Source: Bacillota bacterium (GTDB lineage: Bacteria; Bacillota; Clostridia; Lachnospirales; Lachnospiraceae). From it: DNA of 64,000 bases. How positions within the stretch are numbered: the stretch's first letter is position 1; each line of letters opens with the position of its first letter. This document shows, piece after piece, positions 42,901-50,707 of this stretch. The position numbers were made by a program, and so were the translations under genes. Below the pieces are notes generated by a model that made no database searches, had not been told where the DNA came from, and was given only the letters and a program-made list of their open reading frames with translations. The DNA lies in assembly GCA_023442465.1 (NCBI GenBank), contig JAEZZQ010000007.1, positions 1-64,000 on the forward strand. Direction: 5' to 3'.

Positions 42901-44792
42901 GTCACGCCCTTATTCTGCACAAGTCTGGCTTTTGCTATCGTCTGGTCCGCAGGAATCTTAACGGAATGATCTCCGCCGTCCTTCTCGGCCCAGGGATTAC
43001 CCGTCTCACTGCGGCGCACACAGAAGTTCAGTTCCGCTACCGATTTCGTTACCGGCACTTTGGCGATCGCCTTGCCATCCGCTGTCTTTTCAAAGGGTAC
43101 GATTACCTCTGAGCCATAGCCGCTGTTCCATGTATAAATATTCCAGTTGTCATAATCCCCGCCCGGTCTTGTATATTCTACCACTACGTAACGGTCTTCC
43201 TCCGATATGGCGGAAAGATCGGGACATTCCGTATAAGCGGTGGGATCGCCGAATATCAGATACAAATTTCTGGCAGTATCCACACCGGTAAAATCATGTC
43301 CTCTCGTTACATCCTGCCATCCCCAATCTACTGCTCCGGATGAATATTTCTTGGGAATAACGCTCAGATTATTAATGTTCAGATCTAACTCAGCCTTAAG
43401 CCAAGTGTGGCCTTCTATTGTTTCCTGCCCGGTAAAGTGATATTCCTTACCCGCCGCTCCGCCGTCTTCCCATATCCAGAGAGCAGCATCCTTTTGTCCC
43501 GTATGTCTGGGATCATAGTAGTAGATATTATATGTGTAATAGCCCTCCGGCAGCTCTGCTACGGTAAATGTGCTGTTACCATCCTGAGTGGCTGCATTCG
43601 CCGGATCCTTTATCCATGCACCGTTTACCACGTATTTGTACGAGTAAGTTCCCGGTTCCAGGCGAAGAGTCATGGACCAAAGGCCGGAAGAGGAGTCGTA
43701 ATCCGTCATGTAGGCTGCATCTTCCCCGTCCGGCTTCCAGCCATTCATATCTCCGGCCAGAACTACCGTATCGGTAGATGCTCCCTTGTAATAAAAGGTA
43801 ACGGTTTTTCCGTTTACCACCGGGCTTACCACATCCGATATATAACCATTCGTTACCGTATAGGTACTATTATCCCCTGTACCCATATTCAGAGGATCTT
43901 TCTGCCAGGAGCTTCCATTTATTATAAATTTATATTCATAATTACCGTTTTGCTGTTGTGTCAGCGTAACGCTCCAATAACCGGTGGCTCCGTCATAAGC
44001 CATAGGACAGGCTCCAGCCGCCCAATCAGTCATATTACCGGCCAGCTTCACTTCGCTCGCAGTAGGATCATAATAGTAAAAAGTCACGCTTCCGCCGTCT
44101 TCTATTACCGGACTCTGCTTCGACGGGTCAGCCTCCGGTGCGCTGCCGCTGACGGTAAACGTATCTGTATTGCTGTTGTAGTGCGATATAGGAATCCCGC
44201 CCACACTCAGTTCATAGGTATAGGTACCGTTCAGCACTCCTGTGGTCGCGGAGTATACGGTGGGATAATTGGCATCCTGAGCAAATCCGACTTCTGCACT
44301 GTGTTCTTCGCTATCCGTATAGGTAACCTTGATATCCCCCGCCGCTTCACCGGAAGAAGGATAATAATAGAACGTAACCGTACCATTTGCATTTGTTTTG
44401 GGATTCCTTATAATCTGGGGATTAGCGCCGGCTGCCGATTGGTTGGGCTGGCTGATCCATCCTGCTTCTGTATCCCCAGTTTTCTTTACCATAATTCCGT
44501 ATTCATAGCTTTTTCCGGCATCCAATCCCGTGGAGGTCACACTCCAGAAATCGTTTTCCGACTTGGTCATATAAAAATACTGTCCCCAGGAAGTATCCCA
44601 GGAACCCTTGACATACACTTCTTCTTCGGTTCCGTCCCCCTTATAATAAAAGGTGACTTGTCCGTCCGACTCTATAGTCGGCACAAGATTGGCCCCCTTT
44701 TCAGCCGCCCTGACAGGCAATGACGGCAGCATGGACAGTATCATTACAGATACCAGCAAATAACTGATTAACCTTTTACATACGTTTTTCAT
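39972..44792 (-). CDS. Secreted multidomain alpha-amylase/pullulanase-like GH13 enzyme with C-terminal LysM
   Basis: The 1606-residue protein has a signal peptide (cleavage near VRAAEKG). Four early beta-sandwich modules contain VTFYYK or VTFYYY strands and GNMTDW/GDMNGW loops, like starch-binding E-set/CBM48 units. Two CBM41-like modules lie at about 425-640, more sandwich domains follow, then the GH13 barrel (about 865-1300). Catalytic residues sit in FNIDYFRVDTVKHVED, FKMIGEQSGAG and FLSSHDEDG. A Pro/Thr/Ser/Gly linker leads to an unknown domain and a LysM module (YTIIKGDTLSDIAARFGVKL) at the very end. There is no LPXTG anchor; LysM probably holds it on peptidoglycan. It degrades starch-like glucans outside the cell. 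Confidence 0.93.
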   Translation of the reverse strand: MKNVCKRLISYLLVSVMILSMLPSLPVRAAEKGANLVPTIESDGQVTFYYKGDGTEEEVYVKGSWDTSWGQYFYMTKSENDFWSVTSTGLDAGKSYEYGIMVKKTGDTEAGWISQPNQSAAGANPQIIRNPKTNANGTVTFYYYPSSGEAAGDIKVTYTDSEEHSAEVGFAQDANYPTVYSATTGVLNGTYTYELSVGGIPISHYNSNTDTFTVSGSAPEADPSKQSPVIEDGGSVTFYYYDPTASEVKLAGNMTDWAAGACPMAYDGATGYWSVTLTQQQNGNYEYKFIINGSSWQKDPLNMGTGDNSTYTVTNGYISDVVSPVVNGKTVTFYYKGASTDTVVLAGDMNGWKPDGEDAAYMTDYDSSSGLWSMTLRLEPGTYSYKYVVNGAWIKDPANAATQDGNSTFTVAELPEGYYTYNIYYYDPRHTGQKDAALWIWEDGGAAGKEYHFTGQETIEGHTWLKAELDLNINNLSVIPKKYSSGAVDWGWQDVTRGHDFTGVDTARNLYLIFGDPTAYTECPDLSAISEEDRYVVVEYTRPGGDYDNWNIYTWNSGYGSEVIVPFEKTADGKAIAKVPVTKSVAELNFCVRRSETGNPWAEKDGGDHSVKIPADQTIAKARLVQNKGVTEILPYNIGYEIDAAAGSVSFYYRDNTLFRDGRQEELADKVKICIDGVPGEESADTIHNMTYDTKNERYVYVHNSLTEGEHTYCYFIDNERKLDAYNTKTDASGLMSVYEYHSFAAQVGTSLAYASMDYNDNNLLTIELTDDQGQPIEEMEATEITADLSSLGGTKTPVDPELMALSFGVRYSTAAGRAALPVTVKDQYGNIYTGSAEVEIKAREKGDDFDWDEAVIYFAVTDRFFDGNAANNDADGIGDYNTGVNGSSSYHGGDFAGITQKLDYLQELGVNTVWITPIVENYMADGLTTDVAGVKSYGYHGYWASDFEKLNPHLGSETELHTLVDELHRRGMKLMVDVVLNHSGYNTDGTNVTGYFNEKLPGKGMIRNAQNTVSGSEVLDSLAGLPDFATEDADVRNLLIAWQSAWVSEFNIDYFRVDTVKHVEDTTWAAFKNALTLIDPEFKMIGEQSGAGYATSAGKLRTGEMDSLLDFDFNDKAIDFTTGKISEVENFLDNRNEGIDNTAMMGSFLSSHDEDGLRYRLQTEVGMNEESSYDAMKVAAALQITSKGQPVIYYGEELGLTGANNYPYQTNRYDFDWSIANDDNDMLSHYRALLSIRQDYSDVFAKGSRSTILVSEKDGYDIFKRSYNGTDMYVALQTKNQAQQVKFNMGKAGDVVTDLYSGNEYTIAADGSVQITIPGAADGGCAILAVKDPGKDPEKPVTPETNKPGTNTSAGTSGSGSSSASVSGSGSPQIVVDWNRIASELRSQAADGNISGKAPVKNVLTGNHIIVPFDVMQILSGQQMTLAMHTGENLAFSISGVNIPKTIKTGGLNLTVRQGKSAIPAALIDEKVKDTVTSRQISVISRDSFGMVVNMHPALGAENANNYANLYRYNEQRKQMEYLGSFRITDNGQAMFGITGGGEYLVTVTKTLPAEKVGGMYTIIKGDTLSDIAARFGVKLKDLITANPGIANANRISPGQQITLP

Positions 44793-44883
44793 TGTTTTCC
44801 CCCTTCAACTTTAAACATAAGCACCACATCTCTCCCTTTCCTCCTTTTGACAGAAATACCTTTTTCGTATATTTTCGTATATA

Positions 44884-44918
44884 ATTATATAATTATAATA
44901 TTTTTAAAACAATTGTTT
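44884..44918 (-). promoter_or_regulatory. Amylase promoter with overlapping palindromic operator
   Basis: TTGTTT (44907-44912), 17 bases, TATAAT (44884-44889) on the minus strand. The palindrome AAACAATTGTTT (44907-44918) covers the -35 box. A near copy, AAACAAATGTTT, is at 44963-44974. Both suit the LacI-family regulator encoded divergently. Confidence 0.6.
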
Positions 44919-45194
44919 AATTTTCAAGAATTATCCTCATACATTTTGGTGTTTTGTTACAAAAACAAATGTTTTTTATATTATTTTACTATTTATTAAT
45001 AGTCATTTTTTTCGAAAATCAATACTGCACAAAAAACAAAAGATATTTTCAAACTTTTACAAGGTATTACTATCAGACTTACCACACCATCGGGAGCTGC
45101 ATCGAAGCAGAAGTTACATTTGACATACATCGAGAGTACTCTCCGTTTAATAAAGTCCTGCAATAAATTTACGATATCATGTGAAGTCCGGCGA

Positions 45195-45223
45195 TTGAAA
45201 ACTATTTTCCCCTATGGTAAACT
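45195..45223 (+). promoter_or_regulatory. Promoter of the LacI-family regulator gene
   Basis: TTGAAA (45195-45200), 17 bases, TAAACT (45218-45223), followed by GGGGAGGAGAGG before the ATG. Confidence 0.6.
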
Positions 45224-45249
45224 ATGATAGACGGGGAGGAGAGGGCTTT

Positions 45250-46305
45250 ATGGATAAAAATATTACAATCATACAAATTGCAAAAGAAAGCGGTGTTTCC
45301 ATCGCTACCGTCTCACGTGTTTTAAACGGCACAGTTCCCGTATCGCCAAAGACGAAGGAGCGTGTTCAGAAGGTCATCGACAAATATCATTATACCCCCA
45401 ATCCGCTGGCACAGGGGCTTATCCTGAAACAGACGAAGACGCTTGGCGTTATCGTTCCCGATATCACCAATCCTTACTTCTCCACGCTGTTTTCCGAGAT
45501 CGAATGGGCCGCCCATCAGTCAGGCTATTCGGTTATTTTATGTAATACAGCATTTTCAGCAGTTTCCTTCGCTTCAGGCGAATGCCAGAAGGAAGAAACT
45601 TACTTTCAGATGATTTTAGATAAAAAAGTAGATGGCATCATCATCGCCGGAGGGCAAATCGACTTATGTGAAATCAGCGGCAGCTACATAGAAGCCCTGA
45701 AACGTCTCGCTTCTACCGTGCCCGCCGTCGTAATCGGGAGAAAGCTCCCTGATATTCCCTGCACTTTCGTGAATAAGGAAAACGATACCGGAATCGTCAT
45801 GGCCATTCGCCATCTGGCATCATTAGGACATAAAAGAATCGGTTTCGTAGGCGGAGAACGAGGAGTATACATCACGGAATCGCGTTTGGATGCTTACCAC
45901 CGCACACTTTTAGAATTGAAACTGGAGGATGCACCGGAGTTCGTTGCTGCCTCCAACTATTATATGGCCGACGGATACACCGCCGCCCTGCAGATTCTTG
46001 ACTGCAGGGCTCCCGTTACCGCTCTGCTCGCAATGAACGACAACGTAGCACTGGGCGCACTGCGCGCAATTTCGGACAGGCAGCTCTCCGTCCCCGGGGA
46101 TATCGCCTTGGTAAGCTGTGACCGCTTTTATGACGGCGATTACCTAATCCCCCGGCTTACCAGTCTGGATCGTCACAACGATCTGCTGGGCCGTCATGTT
46201 ATCAAGTTGCTCCTTAATGAGATACAGGGGCTGCCTGTTCAGGATGCCGTTGATTTTCTGCCGGAACTTGTAATCCGGGAGAGCAGTGGACCCGTACGCC
46301 TCTGA
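45250..46305 (+). CDS. LacI-family transcriptional repressor
   Basis: The start at 45250 follows GGGGAGGAG; the upstream frame is leader. The 351-residue protein opens with the LacI headpiece ITIIQIAKESGVSIATVSRVLNG and hinge NPLAQGLILKQTKTLGV (reported as positions 4-26 and 48-64). The periplasmic-binding-protein-like effector domain follows, with ITNPYFSTLFSEIE and AMNDNVALGALRAISD. It is divergent from the amylase gene, which it likely controls in response to maltodextrin or a related sugar. Palindromes in the shared upstream region are candidate operators. Confidence 0.94.
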   Translation: MDKNITIIQIAKESGVSIATVSRVLNGTVPVSPKTKERVQKVIDKYHYTPNPLAQGLILKQTKTLGVIVPDITNPYFSTLFSEIEWAAHQSGYSVILCNTAFSAVSFASGECQKEETYFQMILDKKVDGIIIAGGQIDLCEISGSYIEALKRLASTVPAVVIGRKLPDIPCTFVNKENDTGIVMAIRHLASLGHKRIGFVGGERGVYITESRLDAYHRTLLELKLEDAPEFVAASNYYMADGYTAALQILDCRAPVTALLAMNDNVALGALRAISDRQLSVPGDIALVSCDRFYDGDYLIPRLTSLDRHNDLLGRHVIKLLLNEIQGLPVQDAVDFLPELVIRESSGPVRL

Positions 46306-46360
46306 TACGGAGGGAGCCATCGGAAAAGCCGCGCAGTCCCTCATATTCCTTGCCATACAA

Positions 46361-46402
46361 AAGGTGCCTCAAAAGCCATAAAACGGCTTAGGAGGCACCT
46401 TC
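46361..46402 (+). terminator. Terminator after the LacI gene
   Basis: AAGGTGCCTC pairs with GAGGCACCTT, with inner AAGCC/GGCTT. TCCTTAAATTTTAT follows. Confidence 0.85.
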
Positions 46403-46500
46403 CTTAAATTTTATCATAAGAAAATCATAAAAAGTGTATGGATACAACTATGAAATATCACAAACCGCATCGCTGGAACTTGTAAAAAACAGACTGCCCA

Positions 46501-47121
46501 TTAACGAATAAAATTAGTAGCCACATACGGTTCATACTGCGGCAGCACCAATCCCTTTTCACGTGCGGCCTGCGTACTTTTCAAAAGCCATGCCATATTC
46601 TCTCCAAGAGTCCGCATGGTTTGCAATCCTTCCTCATCCTTTCTCACATCCTCCGGCGTAAAGCCATGTACCTGATTCCAGTATTGAGAAGATACCACCG
46701 GCATATTGCTGATGGTAAAGTATTTATTCAGGCGATCAAAAGCAGCGCTGGCACCGCCACGGCGGCAGGACACAACAGCAGCGGCACATTTACCTGCCAT
46801 ACGGTCTCCTCCGCTGTAAAATAACCTGTCCAGGAAGGCGCAAAGCTGTCCGGCAGCGCCGGCATAGTAGACAGGAGAGCCTGTCACCATGCCATCATAT
46901 TCATCCAGCCGTTCCAACACTTCATTTACCTTATCGTTAAAAATGCAACGGCCGGTTTCCTCGCATTTTCCGCAGGCAATACAACCTGCTACCGGCTTGG
47001 TGCCAAGATATAATATTTCCGTTTCTATTTCATTCTTCTCAAGCACATCCGCAACCTCTGACAGCGCGGTGTATGTGCAGCCCTTCTCATGAGGACTTCC
47101 GTTAATAAGTAATACTTTCAA
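46501..47121 (-). CDS. Flavodoxin-fold NAD(P)H reductase / iron-sulfur flavoprotein-like
   Basis: The 206-residue protein starts at a TTG seven bases after GGAGG. The FMN-binding motifs are LLINGSPHEKGCTYTALSEV and the middle GMVTGSPVYYAGAAGQL. GCIACGKCEETGRC is the compact cysteine motif of iron-sulfur flavoproteins, here CxxCxxCx5C. It may transfer electrons or reduce quinones or azo/nitro compounds. It is a single gene, so the partner is unknown. Confidence 0.88.
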   Translation of the reverse strand: MKVLLINGSPHEKGCTYTALSEVADVLEKNEIETEILYLGTKPVAGCIACGKCEETGRCIFNDKVNEVLERLDEYDGMVTGSPVYYAGAAGQLCAFLDRLFYSGGDRMAGKCAAAVVSCRRGGASAAFDRLNKYFTISNMPVVSSQYWNQVHGFTPEDVRKDEEGLQTMRTLGENMAWLLKSTQAAREKGLVLPQYEPYVATNFIR

Positions 47122-47490
47122 ATTACAACCTCCTTCACTTAAGCGATTTCATCAAAAGACAATGTTTATTTCATCAATGTATCTGCGCCGTTCAATCGTG
47201 AAACAGGTTCACAACATCACATTTTGTAAATGCGCAGCACAAAACATTACTCTTAACTATAATTTTAATACAAAAAAGAGAAACTTCAAGTACTCACATT
47301 CCAGTTATATACTATTTAAAAGAAAGTATAAAATAAGCTTAAAAGTAAAAACGTTTTTTCTCAAAATCGTATATATAACTTCGCCTTCTCCCAATATTTA
47401 TTGATAGTTTTTCCATAATAACGATGATATAATAAGCGCAAGGGGAAGATATATTTACTTATTCGATAACTTATTGCAGGAGGGCGACAA

Positions 47491-49281
47491 ATGATGTTTA
47501 AAAATCTATCGATCAGAAACAAATTGCTTTTAATTGTGCTACCTACCACTTTGGGATTATGTTTGCTGTTGTCCCTATTTGACAGTACCGTCAATTCCAC
47601 CTATAAAAGCAGCAGGGATATTTTTTACGTTAATCTATATATGACACACGTAAGCCTGCTGAGCAGCGACAGGGATTTCTATCAAGCTAACGAAGCCGCA
47701 TTGCGCATTAACTCCCTGGATGCTTCCGATTCCGAACAGCTCACAGATCTAATAGCCGTATACAAAGAAAATGCGCAGCAGGCAATCGACAATGCCAATA
47801 AGGTTGCAGAATATCTGCAAAACGATTCACAGTTACTGGAATATTATACTCCTCACAATCTCTTCGTGCTGATAAACGGCTCTGAAAACACCGATGATCC
47901 GGACGGGTTCCTGCAAAAGGATAAAACGATAAAGGGCCTTTTGGAAGAATTTAACGCGAATTTCGCTATCTGGCAGTCCGCTTATAACCCGGAGACCGGG
48001 GAAGGGGACTTTCATATGATGGACGAATCTTTTGATACAGCAAGAGAGTGCCTCAATGAAATGCAGGATTTGCTCACTCTGTACAGTGACTATAGCTCCG
48101 CCCAGTTGGAGCAAGAGATTCAGTCCCAAATCCTCTGGGTAACCTCGGCAGCTATCTTTTTTATCGCGGTAATTATGATCCTCTCCCTAATAACTATACG
48201 TTACTTAAGAAAGAATATCAATGAGATAACCGGCAGCATGAACGAGCTGGCGAAAAAGAATCTTGCACAGGATACTCTTTCTTTAAACAGCAAGGATGAG
48301 CTGGGAATTCTATCCTCTTCCTTCAATACCGTGCTCGCTTCCCTGCAGGAAATCGTAGGGCAAATAAGCACTGCCTCCCTCGAAATAAGCAATTCCTCCC
48401 AAACAATGGTAAAAAGCACCGATGAGGTCAGCGTTGCCACAGGAGAAATCGCAAGGGCAATCGAGGAAATTGCAAGCACTGCCACCTCTCAGGCCACCGA
48501 TACGGAGCAGTCGGCATCAGAAATCGTGAATTTAGAAGAGGTCATCGGTCAGAGTGCCGAAAGCGGCGCCCATCTCGCAAAAGCTTCCAAACAGATAAAC
48601 AAAGCCGGTATGGAAGGACTCGATGTGGTAAACGGCCTTACCGAGATCAATAAGAACAGCCAGAAAATTTTCTTGGAGATATTGGAAGTCATAGATAAAA
48701 TAAATACCAGCGCCGACCGGATAGGGGAAGCCAGCTCTCTCATCTCTGCAATCGCACAGCAGACGAACCTTCTCTCCCTGAATGCCAGCATTGAAGCTGC
48801 AAGAGCGGGAGAGGCAGGCAAAGGCTTTGCCGTGGTCGCCGATGAGATACGCAAGCTCGCAGAACAATCTGCCGGGTCCGTAGGCACCATTAACACGATG
48901 CTGAAAGAATTGCAGGAAAATGCTGCTTTGGCAAAGGAACAGAGTTACTTGGCGAGGGATACGGTACAGGTACAGACCAAGAGCGTAGACGATACGAAGA
49001 ACAAGTATACCGCTATCGCCAAAAATCTGGAAGTCATCAACACACAAATCGATGCGTTAGAAAGTATCAACGACCGGATGAACTTAAGCTGCAACAATGT
49101 AGTGTCGCATATTAGCAACCTTTCCGCCAGCGCACAGGAGAATGCTGCCACTACGGAGGAAACCTCCGCCGGTTCTGAGGAAATTCTCGCTTCCATGATT
49201 TCCATTGCAGACCTCAGCAACAATGTAAATGACCGCATCAAGGAATTGCAGGTCTTGGTAGCAGGCTTCAAGACATCATAG
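47491..49281 (+). CDS. Methyl-accepting chemotaxis protein (second chemoreceptor)
   Basis: The 596-residue protein starts seven bases after AGGAGG. TM1 is KLLLIVLPTTLGLCLLLSLF (about 10-29) and TM2 lies at about 210-233. Between them is a helical extracellular domain of 170 residues of the four-helix-bundle type. HAMP follows, then the signalling coiled coil with tip QQTNLLSLNASIEAARAGEA and GKGFAVVADEIRKLA. A TATAAT box at 47428-47433 lies upstream. It differs from the receptor at 1327 in its ligand domain. Ligand unknown. Confidence 0.95.
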   Translation: MMFKNLSIRNKLLLIVLPTTLGLCLLLSLFDSTVNSTYKSSRDIFYVNLYMTHVSLLSSDRDFYQANEAALRINSLDASDSEQLTDLIAVYKENAQQAIDNANKVAEYLQNDSQLLEYYTPHNLFVLINGSENTDDPDGFLQKDKTIKGLLEEFNANFAIWQSAYNPETGEGDFHMMDESFDTARECLNEMQDLLTLYSDYSSAQLEQEIQSQILWVTSAAIFFIAVIMILSLITIRYLRKNINEITGSMNELAKKNLAQDTLSLNSKDELGILSSSFNTVLASLQEIVGQISTASLEISNSSQTMVKSTDEVSVATGEIARAIEEIASTATSQATDTEQSASEIVNLEEVIGQSAESGAHLAKASKQINKAGMEGLDVVNGLTEINKNSQKIFLEILEVIDKINTSADRIGEASSLISAIAQQTNLLSLNASIEAARAGEAGKGFAVVADEIRKLAEQSAGSVGTINTMLKELQENAALAKEQSYLARDTVQVQTKSVDDTKNKYTAIAKNLEVINTQIDALESINDRMNLSCNNVVSHISNLSASAQENAATTEETSAGSEEILASMISIADLSNNVNDRIKELQVLVAGFKTS

Positions 49282-49313
49282 TTTAGATAAGAATATACGG
49301 TTTTTAATATTTA

Positions 49314-49389
49314 AAAGGCGGGGAGATCCTGACAGCTCCACTGTTTACTGCAAGCAGATGGATGTCACTTTTGGGAGTTCCCCGCCTTT
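49314..49389. terminator. Long hairpin between convergent genes
   Basis: AAAGGCGGGGA (49314-49324) pairs perfectly with TCCCCGCCTTT (49379-49389). An inner TGACA-TCCA/TGGA-TGTCA stem fills most of the 54-base interior. It is long for a terminator but well placed to end both the chemoreceptor and transporter transcripts. Confidence 0.65.
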
Positions 49390-49393
49390 ATAT

Positions 49394-50434
49394 TCAATGC
49401 TCGTGAGTGTGATGCAGATCCGGGGTGTGAACATGGGTATGTACCATTTCTTCGTGTATATGAGGATGGCTGTGCTCACCCTCTACCGGATAGTCGTGAG
49501 TATGGATATGATGTCCATCATTATGACTATGCCTATGCTCGTGTTCCAATTCATGGTGTGCATGGGTGTGCTCATGTCTCTCGAACGCCGCCAGGTATGC
49601 CCCTGCTGCCATAATAAAGGCCGCGACAGAAAACGAAAGTGTCAAATCCTGACCAAAAATCATAAACGACAGGAATACACCGATAAATGGCGAAACGGCA
49701 TAATATGCACTTGTGCGCGCTGCCCCTAACTCCCTTTGCGCGCGGATATAAAAGAAAATGCTAAGTCCATAGGACACAAATCCCAGCAAAAGAGAAAACG
49801 CGATATAAGCCCCGTGAAAAATGATTTCCGATGAAGCCGCCGCTATGAGCAGGGAGCCAAAGCCGGAGCCGAAGCCCTTGATAATGACGATTTCAAATGG
49901 GTCTTTTAAAGACAGCATCCGCGTACAATTGTTTTCAAAGCCCCAGCAGACACAGGCCATCAATACGAATAACGAGCCTATGGAAAAGGAAAAGGTACTG
50001 AAATCCTCAACAGATAAAATCATGCTCGACACGGTGATAAGGAATATGGCTATCCACATTCTTCTCCCTATCGCTTCCTTAAAAATTGCCAAGGCAATCA
50101 CTGCCGTGGCTGCAATCTCGAAATTATTCATCAAAGACGCATTCGCCGATGTGGTAAGGCTTAGGCCGAGCATAAGAAAAATCGGTGCCGCAATATCCAG
50201 GGCTATCATTCCGGCTACATAAGGGAGCTCACTTCTCGTAATTTTCGCTTCCTTCTGTTCTGACCGCTTTCCTCTTAACAGATTTACGACGAGCATCCCT
50301 GCTCCGGCACCCAGATAGAGAAGCGATGCCATGAATACGGGAGAAAGCTCTTCTAATAAAATTTTTGAGATTGGAGCACTGATCCCATAGCAGACTGCTG
50401 CAAGGATCGCCATAAATATTGCCGTTCTTTTCAT
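49394..50434 (-). CDS. EamA/DMT transporter with histidine-rich C-terminal tail
   Basis: The 346-residue protein has ten membrane helices in two EamA repeats (residues 1-283). A cytoplasmic tail of about 60 residues follows, holding 24 histidines, beginning HEHTHAHHELEHEHRHSH and ending PDLHHTHEH. Such tails are typical of zinc, nickel or cobalt handling proteins. EamA transporters usually export organic metabolites, so a metal-sensing or metal-moving role is an inference. A single gene with a strong hairpin downstream. The tail is in frame, with no sign of fusion or frameshift. Confidence 0.9.
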   Translation of the reverse strand: MKRTAIFMAILAAVCYGISAPISKILLEELSPVFMASLLYLGAGAGMLVVNLLRGKRSEQKEAKITRSELPYVAGMIALDIAAPIFLMLGLSLTTSANASLMNNFEIAATAVIALAIFKEAIGRRMWIAIFLITVSSMILSVEDFSTFSFSIGSLFVLMACVCWGFENNCTRMLSLKDPFEIVIIKGFGSGFGSLLIAAASSEIIFHGAYIAFSLLLGFVSYGLSIFFYIRAQRELGAARTSAYYAVSPFIGVFLSFMIFGQDLTLSFSVAAFIMAAGAYLAAFERHEHTHAHHELEHEHRHSHNDGHHIHTHDYPVEGEHSHPHIHEEMVHTHVHTPDLHHTHEH

Positions 50435-50558
50435 ATTCCATCACCTGATCTCCGCTTTGCTTTTCGGCCTTTTAAGAAATTATTTATACAGGTAGTATAT
50501 CATTAACGTTGACTTTTGGAATCATATACTTTGAAATTTGTTACTATTACATGAAAAA

Positions 50559-50583
50559 AGCGACGTTTTAACTTATCGTCGCT
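50559..50583 (-). terminator. Terminator after the alpha-galactosidase gene
   Basis: AGCGACG pairs with CGTCGCT and is followed by six T on the minus strand. It ends the sugar-uptake operon. Confidence 0.85.
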
Positions 50584-50707
50584 CTCTTCACCCTTTATGA
50601 CTTATAAAATATGAAACAGGTTTATTGCCTGATGTAAATCCACCGTTTTTCCTTTCAACTCATGTGCTTCCGCGGTAAGTCCTTTGATTAGTTCGGTTTG
50701 TATCCGC

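Noticed and set aside
43407..44723. 438-codon open frame antisense to the amylase gene
   Set aside because: It mirrors the beta-sandwich modules of a clear gene on the other strand, has no ribosome site and an implausible Arg/Ile/His-rich composition.
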